Shown: positions 34,532 through 43,031 of the stretch, piece after piece
Layout: every line of letters begins with the position of its first letter
Numbering within the stretch: the stretch's first letter is position 1
Source: RXOA01 sp964547105
GTDB lineage: Bacteria > Bipolaricaulota > Bipolaricaulia > UBA7950 > UBA9294
Direction: 5' to 3'
NCBI GenBank assembly: GCA_964547105.1
Contig: CAZJLO010000012.1
Span: 1-49,661, forward strand
Length of the DNA stretch: 49,661 nt
Notes under the pieces: generated by a model
Told to the model about the DNA's origin: nothing
The model's input: only the letters and a program-made list of their open reading frames with translations
Database searches by the model: none
Translations under genes and position numbers: made by a program

Positions 34532-35704
34532 ATGTGGAAGATCGTGGTGGGGATCGGGCTTCTTCTAGCGATCAGCGCGGGCGTAGTGCTGTTCGTCCCG
34601 TGGGATGATCATCGGGAAGCGGACGTCGAATTCAGCTATCTCGGAAGCTGGGAGATGGCGAGCGATCTCTGGATGTACGGCGAGATGGCCGTCGGCGAAC
34701 TGTCAGGATTGACGTACGATGCCGAGCGAGACGTGTACTACGCCGTTTCCGATAACCGGGGGGATGCCGGGACCCCCGGGAAACTGTTCACCGTGGATAT
34801 CGACGCGGACGCAGATGGCATTGCGGGTGTGACGATCCTTGATGTCACTTTCCTGGACTCGGATTTGGGGCCGGAGAGATCCGCCTACGGAAGTGGGGAG
34901 ATCGACGCCGAGGAGGTCGTTCTGCTTCCCGATGATCGAATCATCGTCAGTTCGGAACGGGACGGTGACGGAGTTCCTTGGATCCGAATCTTCGATCTTG
35001 ATGGCAACTGGCTGGAGGAGATTCCCGTTCCTGACCGCTTCCATCCCGGCCCGAACACCGGTGTGCGCTCCAATCTAGCGTTTGAGGCAATGGCGCTGTC
35101 ATCGGATGGCGGGCTTCTCTACGTGGCCAATGAACAAGCATTGATCCAGGACGGTCCGATGGCGGATGTGGAGCAGGGAACTTGGGTTCGCATCAGCTGC
35201 TACGATTTGGCCCAGCAGACGCCGAGTGTTGTTGCCGAGTTCGCCTACCTCACCGAGCCAATCTTCGCCTACCCCAGCGACGGGACGTATGCCGACAACG
35301 GCGTTGTGGCGATGCTCGACCCGGGCGATCTCATGCCTCGGTTTGATCTGCTTGTGCTTGAGCGAGCGTATTCCAGCGGCATCGGGAATCACGTCGAGCT
35401 GTTCGGTGTCGTGCTGGCGAATGCGACGGATGTGCGGACGGCGCATTCGCTTTCGGATGCTTCGGCGTTGGTTGCCGTGGCCAAGGAGCCCCTTGTCGCC
35501 ATGTCGGCGATCAACGAAATGACGGACATGCCGCTGTTTCCAGATAATCTTGAGGCGATGACGATTGGATGTCCTCTTGATGACGGCACCAACGTTCTCT
35601 ACTTGATCTCCGACAACAACTTCAACGCATCGCAACGGAACCAGATGGTTGCCCTATCCATCGGGGAGCGGTCGTTTGCTTCGGGATCCGCGGGGCCACG
35701 ATGA
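34532..35704 (+). CDS. Phytase-like/esterase-like beta-propeller protein (PF13449 type)
   Basis: 390 residues with an N-terminal TM or signal segment (about 3-23) followed by an extracytoplasmic beta-propeller. Family landmarks are ELSGLTYDAERDVYYAVSDNRG (about 55-76), DAEEVVLLPDDRIIVSSERDG (about 125-145), NLAFEAMALSSDGGLLYVANEQA and FPDNLEAMTIG, which match the esterase-like activity of phytase family. The acidic residues in these blocks would hold Ca2+ and contact phosphate. AAGGAGGGGG lies before the ATG. The substrate is unproven; many members are annotated on the basis of fold only. Confidence 0.85.
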   Translation: MWKIVVGIGLLLAISAGVVLFVPWDDHREADVEFSYLGSWEMASDLWMYGEMAVGELSGLTYDAERDVYYAVSDNRGDAGTPGKLFTVDIDADADGIAGVTILDVTFLDSDLGPERSAYGSGEIDAEEVVLLPDDRIIVSSERDGDGVPWIRIFDLDGNWLEEIPVPDRFHPGPNTGVRSNLAFEAMALSSDGGLLYVANEQALIQDGPMADVEQGTWVRISCYDLAQQTPSVVAEFAYLTEPIFAYPSDGTYADNGVVAMLDPGDLMPRFDLLVLERAYSSGIGNHVELFGVVLANATDVRTAHSLSDASALVAVAKEPLVAMSAINEMTDMPLFPDNLEAMTIGCPLDDGTNVLYLISDNNFNASQRNQMVALSIGERSFASGSAGPR

Positions 35705-35733
35705 TCTAATTAGCTTTCAAGGAGGGCGATCCA

Positions 35734-36258
35734 GTGAGCCGAGATGAGTTCTCGAAACCCGAAAGCGAGTCCGACCCTCGGACGGGCGGCCGCGATTCCC
35801 ATCGGAGAAGGGGGCATTTGTCGCGCAGCAAGCGCGAGCAAGTCCTCGGCGGCGTGTGCGGCGGCCTCGGTCAGTACTTTGATGTTGACGCCAACTTGAT
35901 TCGGTTGATCTTCATCGTGCTCGCCGTCATCGGCGGCGCGGGGGTCTGGATCTATCTGTTGCTGTGGCTCTTTCTCCCGTTGGAGGGTGAATCGCGCGAA
36001 CCGAGCCAATCGATCCGTGGCGGTGCGGATGAGATTGTCGATCGTGTTCGCCAGTTGGGGCGCGATGCACGATCGAGTTCTTCGCGGCGGGGAAGGGCCC
36101 CGATCGTGCTTGGGGCGTCGTTAATCCTGCTTGGTGCTGTGTTGCTGCTGAAGAACCTCGGTGTCTGGTGGACGGTGTGGCTGCGGTTCGATATCTGGTG
36201 GCCGGCGTTGGTGATCCTTGCCGGCGTGGTGATGCTGTTCGGGTTGATCCGGCGGTGA
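35734..36258 (+). CDS. PspC domain membrane protein
   Basis: 174 residues from GTG 35734 (AAGGAGGGCG before it). A charged N-terminus precedes the PspC domain (LSRSKREQVLGGVCGGLGQY, about 30-49, and FIVLAVIGGAGVWIYLLLWLFLPLE, about 62-86). After an acidic/Arg-rich linker come two further TM helices of the LiaI/LiaF type (IVLGASLILLGAVLLLKNLG and IWWPALVILAGVVMLFGLI). PspC proteins report on inner-membrane stress. The LiaF-like protein follows 8 nt later, so they are one operon and probably one complex. Confidence 0.92.
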   Translation: MSRDEFSKPESESDPRTGGRDSHRRRGHLSRSKREQVLGGVCGGLGQYFDVDANLIRLIFIVLAVIGGAGVWIYLLLWLFLPLEGESREPSQSIRGGADEIVDRVRQLGRDARSSSSRRGRAPIVLGASLILLGAVLLLKNLGVWWTVWLRFDIWWPALVILAGVVMLFGLIRR

Positions 36259-36266
36259 GACGAACG

Positions 36267-37214
36267 ATGTCAAGAAGAAGCGTCCGCGGAAGCATCATCA
36301 TGCCTCTTCTGGTGATCACGATCGGTGTGTTGTTCTTGCTCAGCAATCTCGGGCTTCTGACCCGCGATCTGTGGACCGTGTTCGGTCGGCTGTGGCCCGT
36401 GTTGATCATTGCGCTTGGGGTGGAGTTCATCCTTGGTGATCGGACACTGCGCGATGCGCTGGCAGTGATCGTCAGCGTGCTTGTCGTGGTCGGGATCGGC
36501 CTCGTCGCAGCCTATCTGTTTGGACCGTCCGATTGGTTCTACCGCGGGCAAGATGTCTTCGAAGCGATTGGGGGGGCCGAACGGGCGGAGATTGTGCTCG
36601 ATGGCGGGATCGGCTCGATCGAGATCGATGCCGATGTGGCGGAAGGACAGCTTCTTGGCGCATCGCTGGCTGTGCGTCTCGATGAACGGATCGAGAAGGC
36701 GGTATGGCGAACGACGCAGGATCAGGAATCGATGGTTCGTGTTGAGCTCGAGGCGTTCGGATGGCTGCCCGAGTGGAGATTCCGCCCGAGCGGCAGTGGA
36801 TCGATTGCCTGGCAAGTCCACCTTTCCTCTTCCGTGCCGATGGATCTTGTGGTGCGGAGCATGGGGGGAGCGGACCTCAACCTGTCGCAGCTCGACCTTG
36901 TCTCGGTCGAACTTGACCTGGAGGCGGGAGGGGGATGGATTGCGCTGCCGCAAGGATCCTACGAGGGGATCGTCCGCGCTGCCGGCGGCACGGTGAACAT
37001 CGATCTGCCGGATGGCAGTGTGTTCGAGTTCGTTCTGCTTTCCGACGTGCAGGGCGATGACTGGCGGCAGATCATCCTGCCGGACGGATACCGCATCTCC
37101 AGCGACCGTTCCACGGCGTCGTTTGGTGGGAATGGGGCCCCCGCCGACATCTCGCTTGTGTTTGATCTGCAGGGGAGCGATGCCCGCGTTCGCTTGTCGG
37201 GCAGTGGCACGTAG
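36267..37214 (+). CDS. LiaF-like membrane protein with toastrack-type C-terminal domain
   Basis: 315 residues. Four TM helices lie in the first 95 residues, in the LiaI-LiaF pattern (SIIMPLLVITIGVLFLLSNLG; LWPVLIIALGVEFILGD; VIVSVLVVVGIGLVAAYLF). The extracytoplasmic or cytosolic C-terminus (about 120-315) is made of beta-repeats such as GGIGSIEIDAD, GGADLNLSQLDL and GGTVNIDLPDG, the toastrack/DUF4097-like fold. LiaF restrains the LiaRS two-component system in Bacillus; no LiaRS genes are visible here. ATG 36267 has a weak ribosome site; coupling to the pspC stop 8 nt upstream may suffice. Confidence 0.85.
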   Translation: MSRRSVRGSIIMPLLVITIGVLFLLSNLGLLTRDLWTVFGRLWPVLIIALGVEFILGDRTLRDALAVIVSVLVVVGIGLVAAYLFGPSDWFYRGQDVFEAIGGAERAEIVLDGGIGSIEIDADVAEGQLLGASLAVRLDERIEKAVWRTTQDQESMVRVELEAFGWLPEWRFRPSGSGSIAWQVHLSSSVPMDLVVRSMGGADLNLSQLDLVSVELDLEAGGGWIALPQGSYEGIVRAAGGTVNIDLPDGSVFEFVLLSDVQGDDWRQIILPDGYRISSDRSTASFGGNGAPADISLVFDLQGSDARVRLSGSGT

Positions 37215-37250
37215 CTTGGGATCGGCGGGTGGTAGATCGAGCCGCTACCC

Positions 37251-38297
37251 CTAGCGAGGTTGATCTTCCCACGGCTCGATCGAGATCATCCCATCCCAAG
37301 TGGTAAGCTCAAGCCGGGACGCCTGATGCAAATCGTTGAGTGTTGCCGTCCAGCTGTTGCCGGTGAGATCGCCATCCAATGGAAGGTCGGCAGTGATGAA
37401 CCCGTGACGCGCCGATACGTCAACGATCAGATCCGCATCCGCGGGCAGAGAGACATGGAGATCTCCGGCGTGCGTCACCAGGCGGTTGGAGCCGCCGGAG
37501 GGCCGGCCTCGATAGCGGATGTCGCCTTCCTGGGTTTCCGCTTCGATCAGTCCGCCGACGTCGCTGAATGTCAAATCACCCTCCGTAGTGGCGGCAAAGA
37601 TCGCCTCTCCGGATGATCCGCTCACGATGATCTCGCTCTCGATTCCATTCACAAGAAGGACACCACCCGTGTCGCGTACGATGATCGGATCATTGCGGCC
37701 GCTGGCGGCGATCGCTCCGTTGATCGAGACAAGCTCGATTCGACCATCATCCGTGGCCACCGTGATCGAGGCGTCGATCGGGACGACCAGCTCAAAATCG
37801 GCAAATGCCCCCTTGCCGATCGCCGGCGCCTGAGGTGGGGCGAAATCGACGGCGACGCTGCCGTCGACCAGCTTCCACTCGATGGTGAGCTCGGAGACCT
37901 GCTGCTGGGCGAGTTCGCCCGTCGAAGCGAACGAGTGAAGGGTGGCGGCAATCGCGACGGTCTCTCGACCGGGCTCACCGCGGAGAAGGACGCTGCCACC
38001 ACCGCTGTCGATCACAATATCTACGTCCGGGGGAACGTCGAATTCGATCGCGCGGACGTCGATTGCTTCGATCGAGCTGCTGCAGGCGACAAGAAGCGCC
38101 GACAGAAGCGCGAGCATGACGCATCCGGCGACCGGCCTCCATCGATAGCGCGATATTGCCGGCTTCGAGAACGGTGGACGATCGTCGGCTCCGGAGAGGC
38201 TTCTCGCCGTCGCCGGGAAGAGAAGGTCGTGGCGTCGTTTCCAGATTCCGATGCTGTTTCTGCTGTTGCAGGCGGTGAACTGCGCGTCGCTACTCAT
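37251..38297 (-). CDS. DUF4097-type beta-helix lipoprotein with long N-terminal extension
   Basis: 348 residues. The hydrophobic segment and lipobox (MLALLSALLVACSSS) lie unusually deep, near residues 58-72, behind a basic and polar stretch of about 55 residues. The start at 38297 has GGGAGAGG before it, and I see no better in-frame start closer to the lipobox. The rest is a right-handed beta-helix or toastrack: DIVIDSGGGSVLLRGE, RIELVSINGAIAASG, GGVLLVNGIESEIIVSG, EGDLTFSDVGGLIEAE. The DUF4097 family includes putative adhesins. It follows a small anchored protein gene by 24 nt (same operon) and is convergent with the LiaF-like gene of the same fold. Confidence 0.82.
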   Translation of the reverse strand: MSSDAQFTACNSRNSIGIWKRRHDLLFPATARSLSGADDRPPFSKPAISRYRWRPVAGCVMLALLSALLVACSSSIEAIDVRAIEFDVPPDVDIVIDSGGGSVLLRGEPGRETVAIAATLHSFASTGELAQQQVSELTIEWKLVDGSVAVDFAPPQAPAIGKGAFADFELVVPIDASITVATDDGRIELVSINGAIAASGRNDPIIVRDTGGVLLVNGIESEIIVSGSSGEAIFAATTEGDLTFSDVGGLIEAETQEGDIRYRGRPSGGSNRLVTHAGDLHVSLPADADLIVDVSARHGFITADLPLDGDLTGNSWTATLNDLHQASRLELTTWDGMISIEPWEDQPR

Positions 38298-38320
38298 CGG
38301 TACCTCTCCCGCGCGTTCCG

Positions 38321-38758
38321 CTAGAATGGCAGCCAGCTTCGTCGAGGGACAAGCTGAGCCTCGACTCGGTCGCCATCCAGATGAAGGGTGAAGTCCATCC
38401 ATCTTACGCTTCCGGTTCGCAGATTCGTCACCGAGCAAACAGCGCTCACTACGGCCGTATCGGAGGCAGCATTTCCATTGGTGCTCGGCGAATTCTCGGC
38501 TTCGATGCGATTCAAGCGAACATCCGATACTTCAATGGCGGCGTCGGCCTGGGCCGCGATGGGGACGACATCAATATCGCGTTCGCCCAGCAGAATGCGG
38601 AGCTCCTGTTCGGCAACGGTGACCGTGGTTTCCACGGAGCGAATGATGACCGCATCCACGCCGGCAAGCGGATCCGAAGCAGGCCAAATCATGAACACGG
38701 CTCCCGCCAATCCAACCACGGCAACACTTACAAGGATCGCTCGTACGCTCTGTCGCAT
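38321..38758 (-). CDS. Small membrane-anchored protein of unknown function
   Basis: 145 residues. One N-terminal TM segment (about 6-24, AILVSVAVVGLAGAVFMIW) is followed by an extracytoplasmic domain of about 115 residues with alternating strands (VETTVTVAEQELRILLGE; DFTLHLDGDRVEAQLVPR). No family is recognised. AGGGGAAA lies upstream of ATG 38758 at long spacing. First gene of a two-gene operon with the DUF4097 lipoprotein. Confidence 0.72.
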   Translation of the reverse strand: MRQSVRAILVSVAVVGLAGAVFMIWPASDPLAGVDAVIIRSVETTVTVAEQELRILLGERDIDVVPIAAQADAAIEVSDVRLNRIEAENSPSTNGNAASDTAVVSAVCSVTNLRTGSVRWMDFTLHLDGDRVEAQLVPRRSWLPF

Positions 38759-38863
38759 CGTTGTGCTTTCCCCTCCCGTCGGCCCGCTTGGCCTTGCACT
38801 GGGAATCGCGCCGTTGATAGTACGGGTACGGCCTAGTCTGCGCAAAACATGTAGAGCCATCCA

Positions 38864-38893
38864 TTGCGCGGAGAGCATGCATCCCGTTACACT
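38864..38893 (+). promoter_or_regulatory. Promoter of a probably leaderless gene
   Basis: TTGCGC (38864-38869), 18-bp spacer, TACACT (38888-38893). The -10 box ends 6 nt before ATG 38900, and no Shine-Dalgarno site is present. Confidence 0.4.
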
Positions 38894-38899
38894 GCCGGC

Positions 38900-39205
38900 A
38901 TGTCAACCTTTGCATTGATTCTGTTCGCGATTCTTCTCTCTTGCGGCTGGGGGCTTCTTGGTGCCGTGATCGGCAGCTTGTTCAGCCTCTCTCTGAGCGA
39001 TGCCCTGGTGAGCGGTCTCACGGCGATCGGAATTGTCGTCATCATGCTGGCGCTGTTCGTCGGACGAAAGCTTAGCCGGCACCAGCGTTCGCTGCCGTCA
39101 CCGGCCGGGCGCTCCGGCCGCCGATCACGTCGAGTTCGCGCTAAGTCGGCACCCCCGTCCCCCCCCAACTCAAGAGCGGCGCACGGTGACGCGAGCGATC
39201 GCTAG
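38900..39205 (+). CDS. Small two-helix membrane protein with basic tail
   Basis: 101 residues: TM helices at about 3-25 and 33-53, then a cytosolic tail very rich in Arg, Ser and Pro (GRSGRRSRRVRAKS). No family recognised. I chose ATG 38900 because its -10 box placement fits a leaderless mRNA; an upstream ATG/GTG in frame lacks any signal. It ends one base from the convergent molybdenum-subunit gene. Confidence 0.6.
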   Translation: MSTFALILFAILLSCGWGLLGAVIGSLFSLSLSDALVSGLTAIGIVVIMLALFVGRKLSRHQRSLPSPAGRSGRRSRRVRAKSAPPSPPNSRAAHGDASDR

Positions 39206-39206
39206 A

Positions 39207-41561
39207 TCATCCGCTATGTGCCGCCGGCCCCCGTTCACGGATCGCTGCCAGCACCCGTTCCGGCGTGAACGGTGTCTTGGTGAGCCGTATCCCCACGGCG
39301 TCATATAGAGCGCTGGCGATTGTAGGAATGGGAGCGTTGATGCCGATTTCGCCGACCGACTTCGCGCCCATCGGTCCGGTGGGCTCGTACGATTCCACAA
39401 GAACCACCTCGATCGGCGGAACATCAGCGGCGCAGGGAATCTTGTAGTCGAACAGGTTCGGGTTGCGAACACGGCCTGTGGAAGAGAACTTCATCTCCTC
39501 AGTCAGCGCGTAGCCGATCCCGTTGACAATCGCACCTTCCATTTGCCCTTCGGCCATCTTCGGATTGATCGCGACTCCGCAATCCACTGCCGCAACATAA
39601 CGGAGGATCTTGACGAAGCCTGTCTCCGTATCGACGGCGATTTCGGCGAAGCTTGCCAGGAAGGGAGGCGGGGATTCTTCGGGGACGCATGACGCGGTTG
39701 CCCCGATTTGGAACTGCTCATTGCTGTACATCGCATGGCTGCAGACGTCACTGAGGGGAATCGTGCGTTGTCCGCCGATGACAGCACCGCTGTCGAGTCT
39801 CAGCTTGAGTTCGGCCGTATGGCGATCTTTTCCCAGCATCGACGCGGCGACGTCGAGGATTTGCTCTCGAACCTGGATGGCGGCGCGTTCGACCGCCATT
39901 CCCGAGACATACGTGGTCGACGAGGCATAGGCGCCGACGTCGAACGGCGTGATATCCGTGTCGCTCGATGTGACGAGAATGTTCGACAGCGGGACCGCGA
40001 GAACCTCGGCTGCGATTTGAGCGAGGATTGTGTCCGATCCGGTGCCAAGGTCGGTCGCTCCGACAAGCAGATTGAACGAGCCATCTTCGTTCATCTTGAT
40101 CGTTGCCGCGGCCATGTCGATATGCGGGATTCCCGATCCCTGCATGTGGATCGACATCCCGACACCGTGGACCCAGGGCCCGGATGTCACTCTTTTGCCG
40201 CGTTTCTCATCCCACCCGATTCGCTGACGGCCGATCTCGATGCAGCGATCAAGCTCGCAACTTCGAATGGTGAACGCGACACCTTCGCGTCCTTCGCCTA
40301 GTTTTTCGAAGATCGGCGAGGTTTCTCCGCTGCGAATGTGGTTGCGCCGGCGGATTTCGATCGGGTCCAATCCGGTTCGTTCAGCCAGCAAATCCATCGC
40401 CGCTTCCAACGGGAAGTAGCCCTGAGTGGCCCCGTAGCCGCGGTACGCACCGCCCACGGGAAGATTCGTATACAGCGCTTTGCCGAAGAAACGGACATTG
40501 GGGGCCTTGTTGTACAACGGGAGCGTCTTGGAGCCGGCATTGGACAGCACAGTCAGGGCGTGGCTGCCATAGGCGCCCGTATTCGAGAGCGCTTCCATCT
40601 CCAGCGCTTGAAGATGTCCGTCCTTGTCGGCGCCCATCTTGACACGGATGCGCATTGGATGGCGGGTTCGGGACGATATAAACTCTTCCTGCCGGGTCAG
40701 CGAGAACAGCGCCGGCCGCTTGGTTCGAAGCGTGATCAGCCCGGCGATGTCTTCCAAGAGGATCTCCTGCTTGGTGCCGAATCCCCCTCCGATCCGTGGC
40801 TTGATCACGCGGATATCGCGGATGGGGATACCAAGCACGTACGCGACAATGCGGCGCACATGAAACGGGACCTGGGTACTCGATCGGAGGACAAGGCGTC
40901 CGTCGACATCAAGATAGCTCCAGACGACATGGGTCTCGATCGGGGTGTGTTGCGCATACTGGGTCTCGCAGGTCGCTTCGACCGTTACAGCACTTGCGGC
41001 GAATGCGGCATCGAGGTCTCCAACGGAGATATCGACATCGGCGGCGATGTTGCGCTCTGCTTCGTAAATCCCCTTGGATTCGGGTTCATCGTGAATGATG
41101 GGCGCGCCATCGGCGAGAGCTTCGTCGAGCGAAAGCACCGGCTCGATCGGCTCGTAGTCAACGCGGATCGCACGCAGCGCCGCTTCTGCGATTTCCGGCG
41201 TTTCGGCGGCAACGGCGGCCACGCGGTCTCCGACGAATCTCACTTTGGTGTCGAACATTCGCGTATCATACGGCGAGGGCTCGGGAAACCCCTGGCCGGC
41301 CGTTGTGTAGCGAGTTTCGGGAGTATTGTTGTGGGTCAACACACAGGCGACGCCGCACATCGCCTCGGCTGCCGAGGTATCGATGTGCGAAATCTGTGCA
41401 TGGGCGTGCGGACTGGTCAACAGGCGTACATAAAGCGTCTTTGGAAGGTCGATATCGGCAACGAACAGTGGCTGCCCGGTGATCAGGGACGTCCCGTCGA
41501 CCTTGCGCTCGCTGTGCCCGACCACCTGGAATGATCGCCTCGAGGTCTCGTCACGCCTCAT
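39207..41561 (-). CDS. xdhA: Xanthine dehydrogenase-type hydroxylase, molybdopterin-binding large subunit
   Basis: 784 residues, the catalytic subunit of a three-polypeptide molybdenum hydroxylase. Ald_Xan_dh_C (about 20-130) and the molybdopterin domains follow the family plan: GGGFGTKQE (258-266), AYRGYGATQGYFPLE (about 372-386, xanthine-dehydrogenase-like rather than CO-dehydrogenase-like), GATDLGTGSDT, and the catalytic base Glu738 in GAKSVGEIGI. It hydroxylates a purine or related heterocycle, passing electrons through the 2Fe-2S subunit to FAD. It overlaps the 2Fe-2S gene by 11 bp and has GGAGG before its ATG. With SsnA and YgfK nearby, the selenium-dependent class is likely; the labile Se ligand cannot be seen in sequence. 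Confidence 0.94.
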   Translation of the reverse strand: MRRDETSRRSFQVVGHSERKVDGTSLITGQPLFVADIDLPKTLYVRLLTSPHAHAQISHIDTSAAEAMCGVACVLTHNNTPETRYTTAGQGFPEPSPYDTRMFDTKVRFVGDRVAAVAAETPEIAEAALRAIRVDYEPIEPVLSLDEALADGAPIIHDEPESKGIYEAERNIAADVDISVGDLDAAFAASAVTVEATCETQYAQHTPIETHVVWSYLDVDGRLVLRSSTQVPFHVRRIVAYVLGIPIRDIRVIKPRIGGGFGTKQEILLEDIAGLITLRTKRPALFSLTRQEEFISSRTRHPMRIRVKMGADKDGHLQALEMEALSNTGAYGSHALTVLSNAGSKTLPLYNKAPNVRFFGKALYTNLPVGGAYRGYGATQGYFPLEAAMDLLAERTGLDPIEIRRRNHIRSGETSPIFEKLGEGREGVAFTIRSCELDRCIEIGRQRIGWDEKRGKRVTSGPWVHGVGMSIHMQGSGIPHIDMAAATIKMNEDGSFNLLVGATDLGTGSDTILAQIAAEVLAVPLSNILVTSSDTDITPFDVGAYASSTTYVSGMAVERAAIQVREQILDVAASMLGKDRHTAELKLRLDSGAVIGGQRTIPLSDVCSHAMYSNEQFQIGATASCVPEESPPPFLASFAEIAVDTETGFVKILRYVAAVDCGVAINPKMAEGQMEGAIVNGIGYALTEEMKFSSTGRVRNPNLFDYKIPCAADVPPIEVVLVESYEPTGPMGAKSVGEIGINAPIPTIASALYDAVGIRLTKTPFTPERVLAAIRERGPAAHSG

Positions 41562-42027
41562 TGGATCCTCCTCTCATCTGTGTGGCAGCCCTGCGGATTG
41601 CGTCCACCTGCTTCTCATAGCCTGTGCAGCGGCAGAGATTCCCGGAGATTGCCGCACGGATCTGGTCGTCCGTCGGATCGGGGTTGCGCGACAGGAAATC
41701 GATGGTCGTGAGCACCATCGAAGGGGTGCAGTACCCGCACTGCACGGCCCCGCTGTCGAGAAATGCCTGCTGAACAGGGTGCAATAGGCCATCCTTGGAG
41801 ATGCCTTCGATGGTGGTTACCGAGGAGCCGTCGGCCTTGGCGGCAAGGACAAGGCAGGAGTTGACGGCTCGTCCGTCCAACAGAACAGCGCAAGCGCCGC
41901 AGTCCCCGGTTCCGCAACCTTTCTTGACGCTCTTGTATCCTTCACGGCGCAGAAGCTCAAGCAGCGTGTCCCCAGGGGCGGCATCCATCTCGCGCGGCGT
42001 GCCATTCACGGTGATCCTGATTTTCAT
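41551..42027 (-). CDS. xdhC: Xanthine dehydrogenase-type hydroxylase, 2Fe-2S subunit
   Basis: 158 residues carrying both iron-sulfur clusters of the hydroxylase. The plant-ferredoxin-type cluster uses Cys38, Cys43, Cys46 and Cys58 (GCGTGDCGAC...C). The second, near the molybdenum site, uses Cys97, Cys100, Cys132 and Cys134 (QCGYC, CRC). All eight are present. GGGAGG precedes the ATG. It sits between the FAD and molybdenum subunit genes; the gap to the FAD gene is 12 nt and the overlap with the large-subunit gene 11 bp. Confidence 0.96.
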   Translation of the reverse strand: MKIRITVNGTPREMDAAPGDTLLELLRREGYKSVKKGCGTGDCGACAVLLDGRAVNSCLVLAAKADGSSVTTIEGISKDGLLHPVQQAFLDSGAVQCGYCTPSMVLTTIDFLSRNPDPTDDQIRAAISGNLCRCTGYEKQVDAIRRAATQMRGGSNEA

Positions 42028-42039
42028 GAGCTTTCCTCC

Positions 42040-42909
42040 CTAGGAGAACGGTCGGTTGGCGAGGGTTGTTCTTGTGCGCGCTCGAAGCAAGCAACGACGG
42101 ATTCCCGTCTTCAGCAGAACGCGCCGGTATTCCGCCGAGGCGCGGATATCATCGCGGAGGACCGTATCACTTGCAGCGGCATCGGCAGCGTATTGAATGG
42201 ATGTCGCGTCAAGTTCTGTTTCGAGGAGTCTCTCCTCAGCTGCTTGGATCCGGCTTGCGCGCGACGGCGTCCCACCGGCGACGATTCGGACCATCGCGAC
42301 TTTGCCTCCGGTGACCGCGATCGAGCAAGCGCAATTCAGCATCGACACGTCGAACTTGCTCCGTGAGAACTCCTCAAATGCAACGGCGGCGTTATCTGCT
42401 GGGACCGGAATCAACACCCGGGTGAACAGCCGGTTCTGCATCGAGCGTTGCGGAGACACATCGGCCAGATCGACCGTTCGATAGGAGCCATCAAAGATTT
42501 CCACCTTGGCGTCAACGGCTTCAAGGAAGCAGTGGATATCGGACCATGGGTGCGCCGACCCGATGCTTCCGCCAAGCGTGGCCAGGTTGCGAAGCAACGG
42601 CGAGGCAACGTTGCTCAGCATGGCGACCATCTCTCCGCCGTAGAGACCTCGAATGAGCTTGCTTTCCATGATCTCCGTCAGCGTTGCGGTGGCACCGATC
42701 GAGATCGTTTGCCCGTCTGCGCTGACGGCAATTTCGTGGAGAGGAAGAGCGGATATGTCGATCAGGGTTGTGCCTTCCGGGGGAGGCTGCCGCACAATGT
42801 CGATTCCACCAGCCAACCAACGCGCCGTGCCGCCTGCATTCCGGACAAGACCGAGCGCTTCATCGAGCGTGTTCGGGCGCACGATGGCTGTTACATGATG
42901 TAATCCCAC
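42040..42909 (-). CDS. xdhB: Xanthine dehydrogenase-type hydroxylase, FAD-binding subunit
   Basis: 289 residues from GTG 42909, which has AAGGAGG 4 nt before it. The PCMH-type FAD domain shows WLAGGIDIV (31-39; Ile replaces the usual Thr of AGGTD) and RNLATLGGSIGSAHPWSD (107-124, the pyrophosphate loop). The CO_deh_flav_C domain follows (about 170-280). It accepts electrons from the 2Fe-2S subunit and reduces the final acceptor. It follows the binding-protein gene after a strong hairpin, so it may be made at a lower level than the importer. Confidence 0.93.
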   Translation of the reverse strand: MGLHHVTAIVRPNTLDEALGLVRNAGGTARWLAGGIDIVRQPPPEGTTLIDISALPLHEIAVSADGQTISIGATATLTEIMESKLIRGLYGGEMVAMLSNVASPLLRNLATLGGSIGSAHPWSDIHCFLEAVDAKVEIFDGSYRTVDLADVSPQRSMQNRLFTRVLIPVPADNAAVAFEEFSRSKFDVSMLNCACSIAVTGGKVAMVRIVAGGTPSRASRIQAAEERLLETELDATSIQYAADAAASDTVLRDDIRASAEYRRVLLKTGIRRCLLRARTRTTLANRPFS

Positions 42910-42975
42910 AATTCCTCCTTCTCCAGGCATTATCGAAACGGGCGGAGACAAGGGCAAATGGCGCGAAGAGCGACC

Positions 42976-43009
42976 GTGACGCGCCCCGGAAGGCTCCAGG
43001 GCGCGTCAC
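42976..43009 (-). terminator. Strong hairpin between the binding-protein gene and the hydroxylase genes
   Basis: GTGACGCGCCC (42976-42986) and GGGCGCGTCAC (42999-43009) form a perfect 11-bp stem; GGA/TCC inside the loop extends it. No T-run follows, so partial termination or 3'-end protection of the binding-protein message is likely, with some read-through into the hydroxylase genes. Confidence 0.6.
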
Positions 43010-43031
43010 AATCATCGTGATCCGTGCTGAT

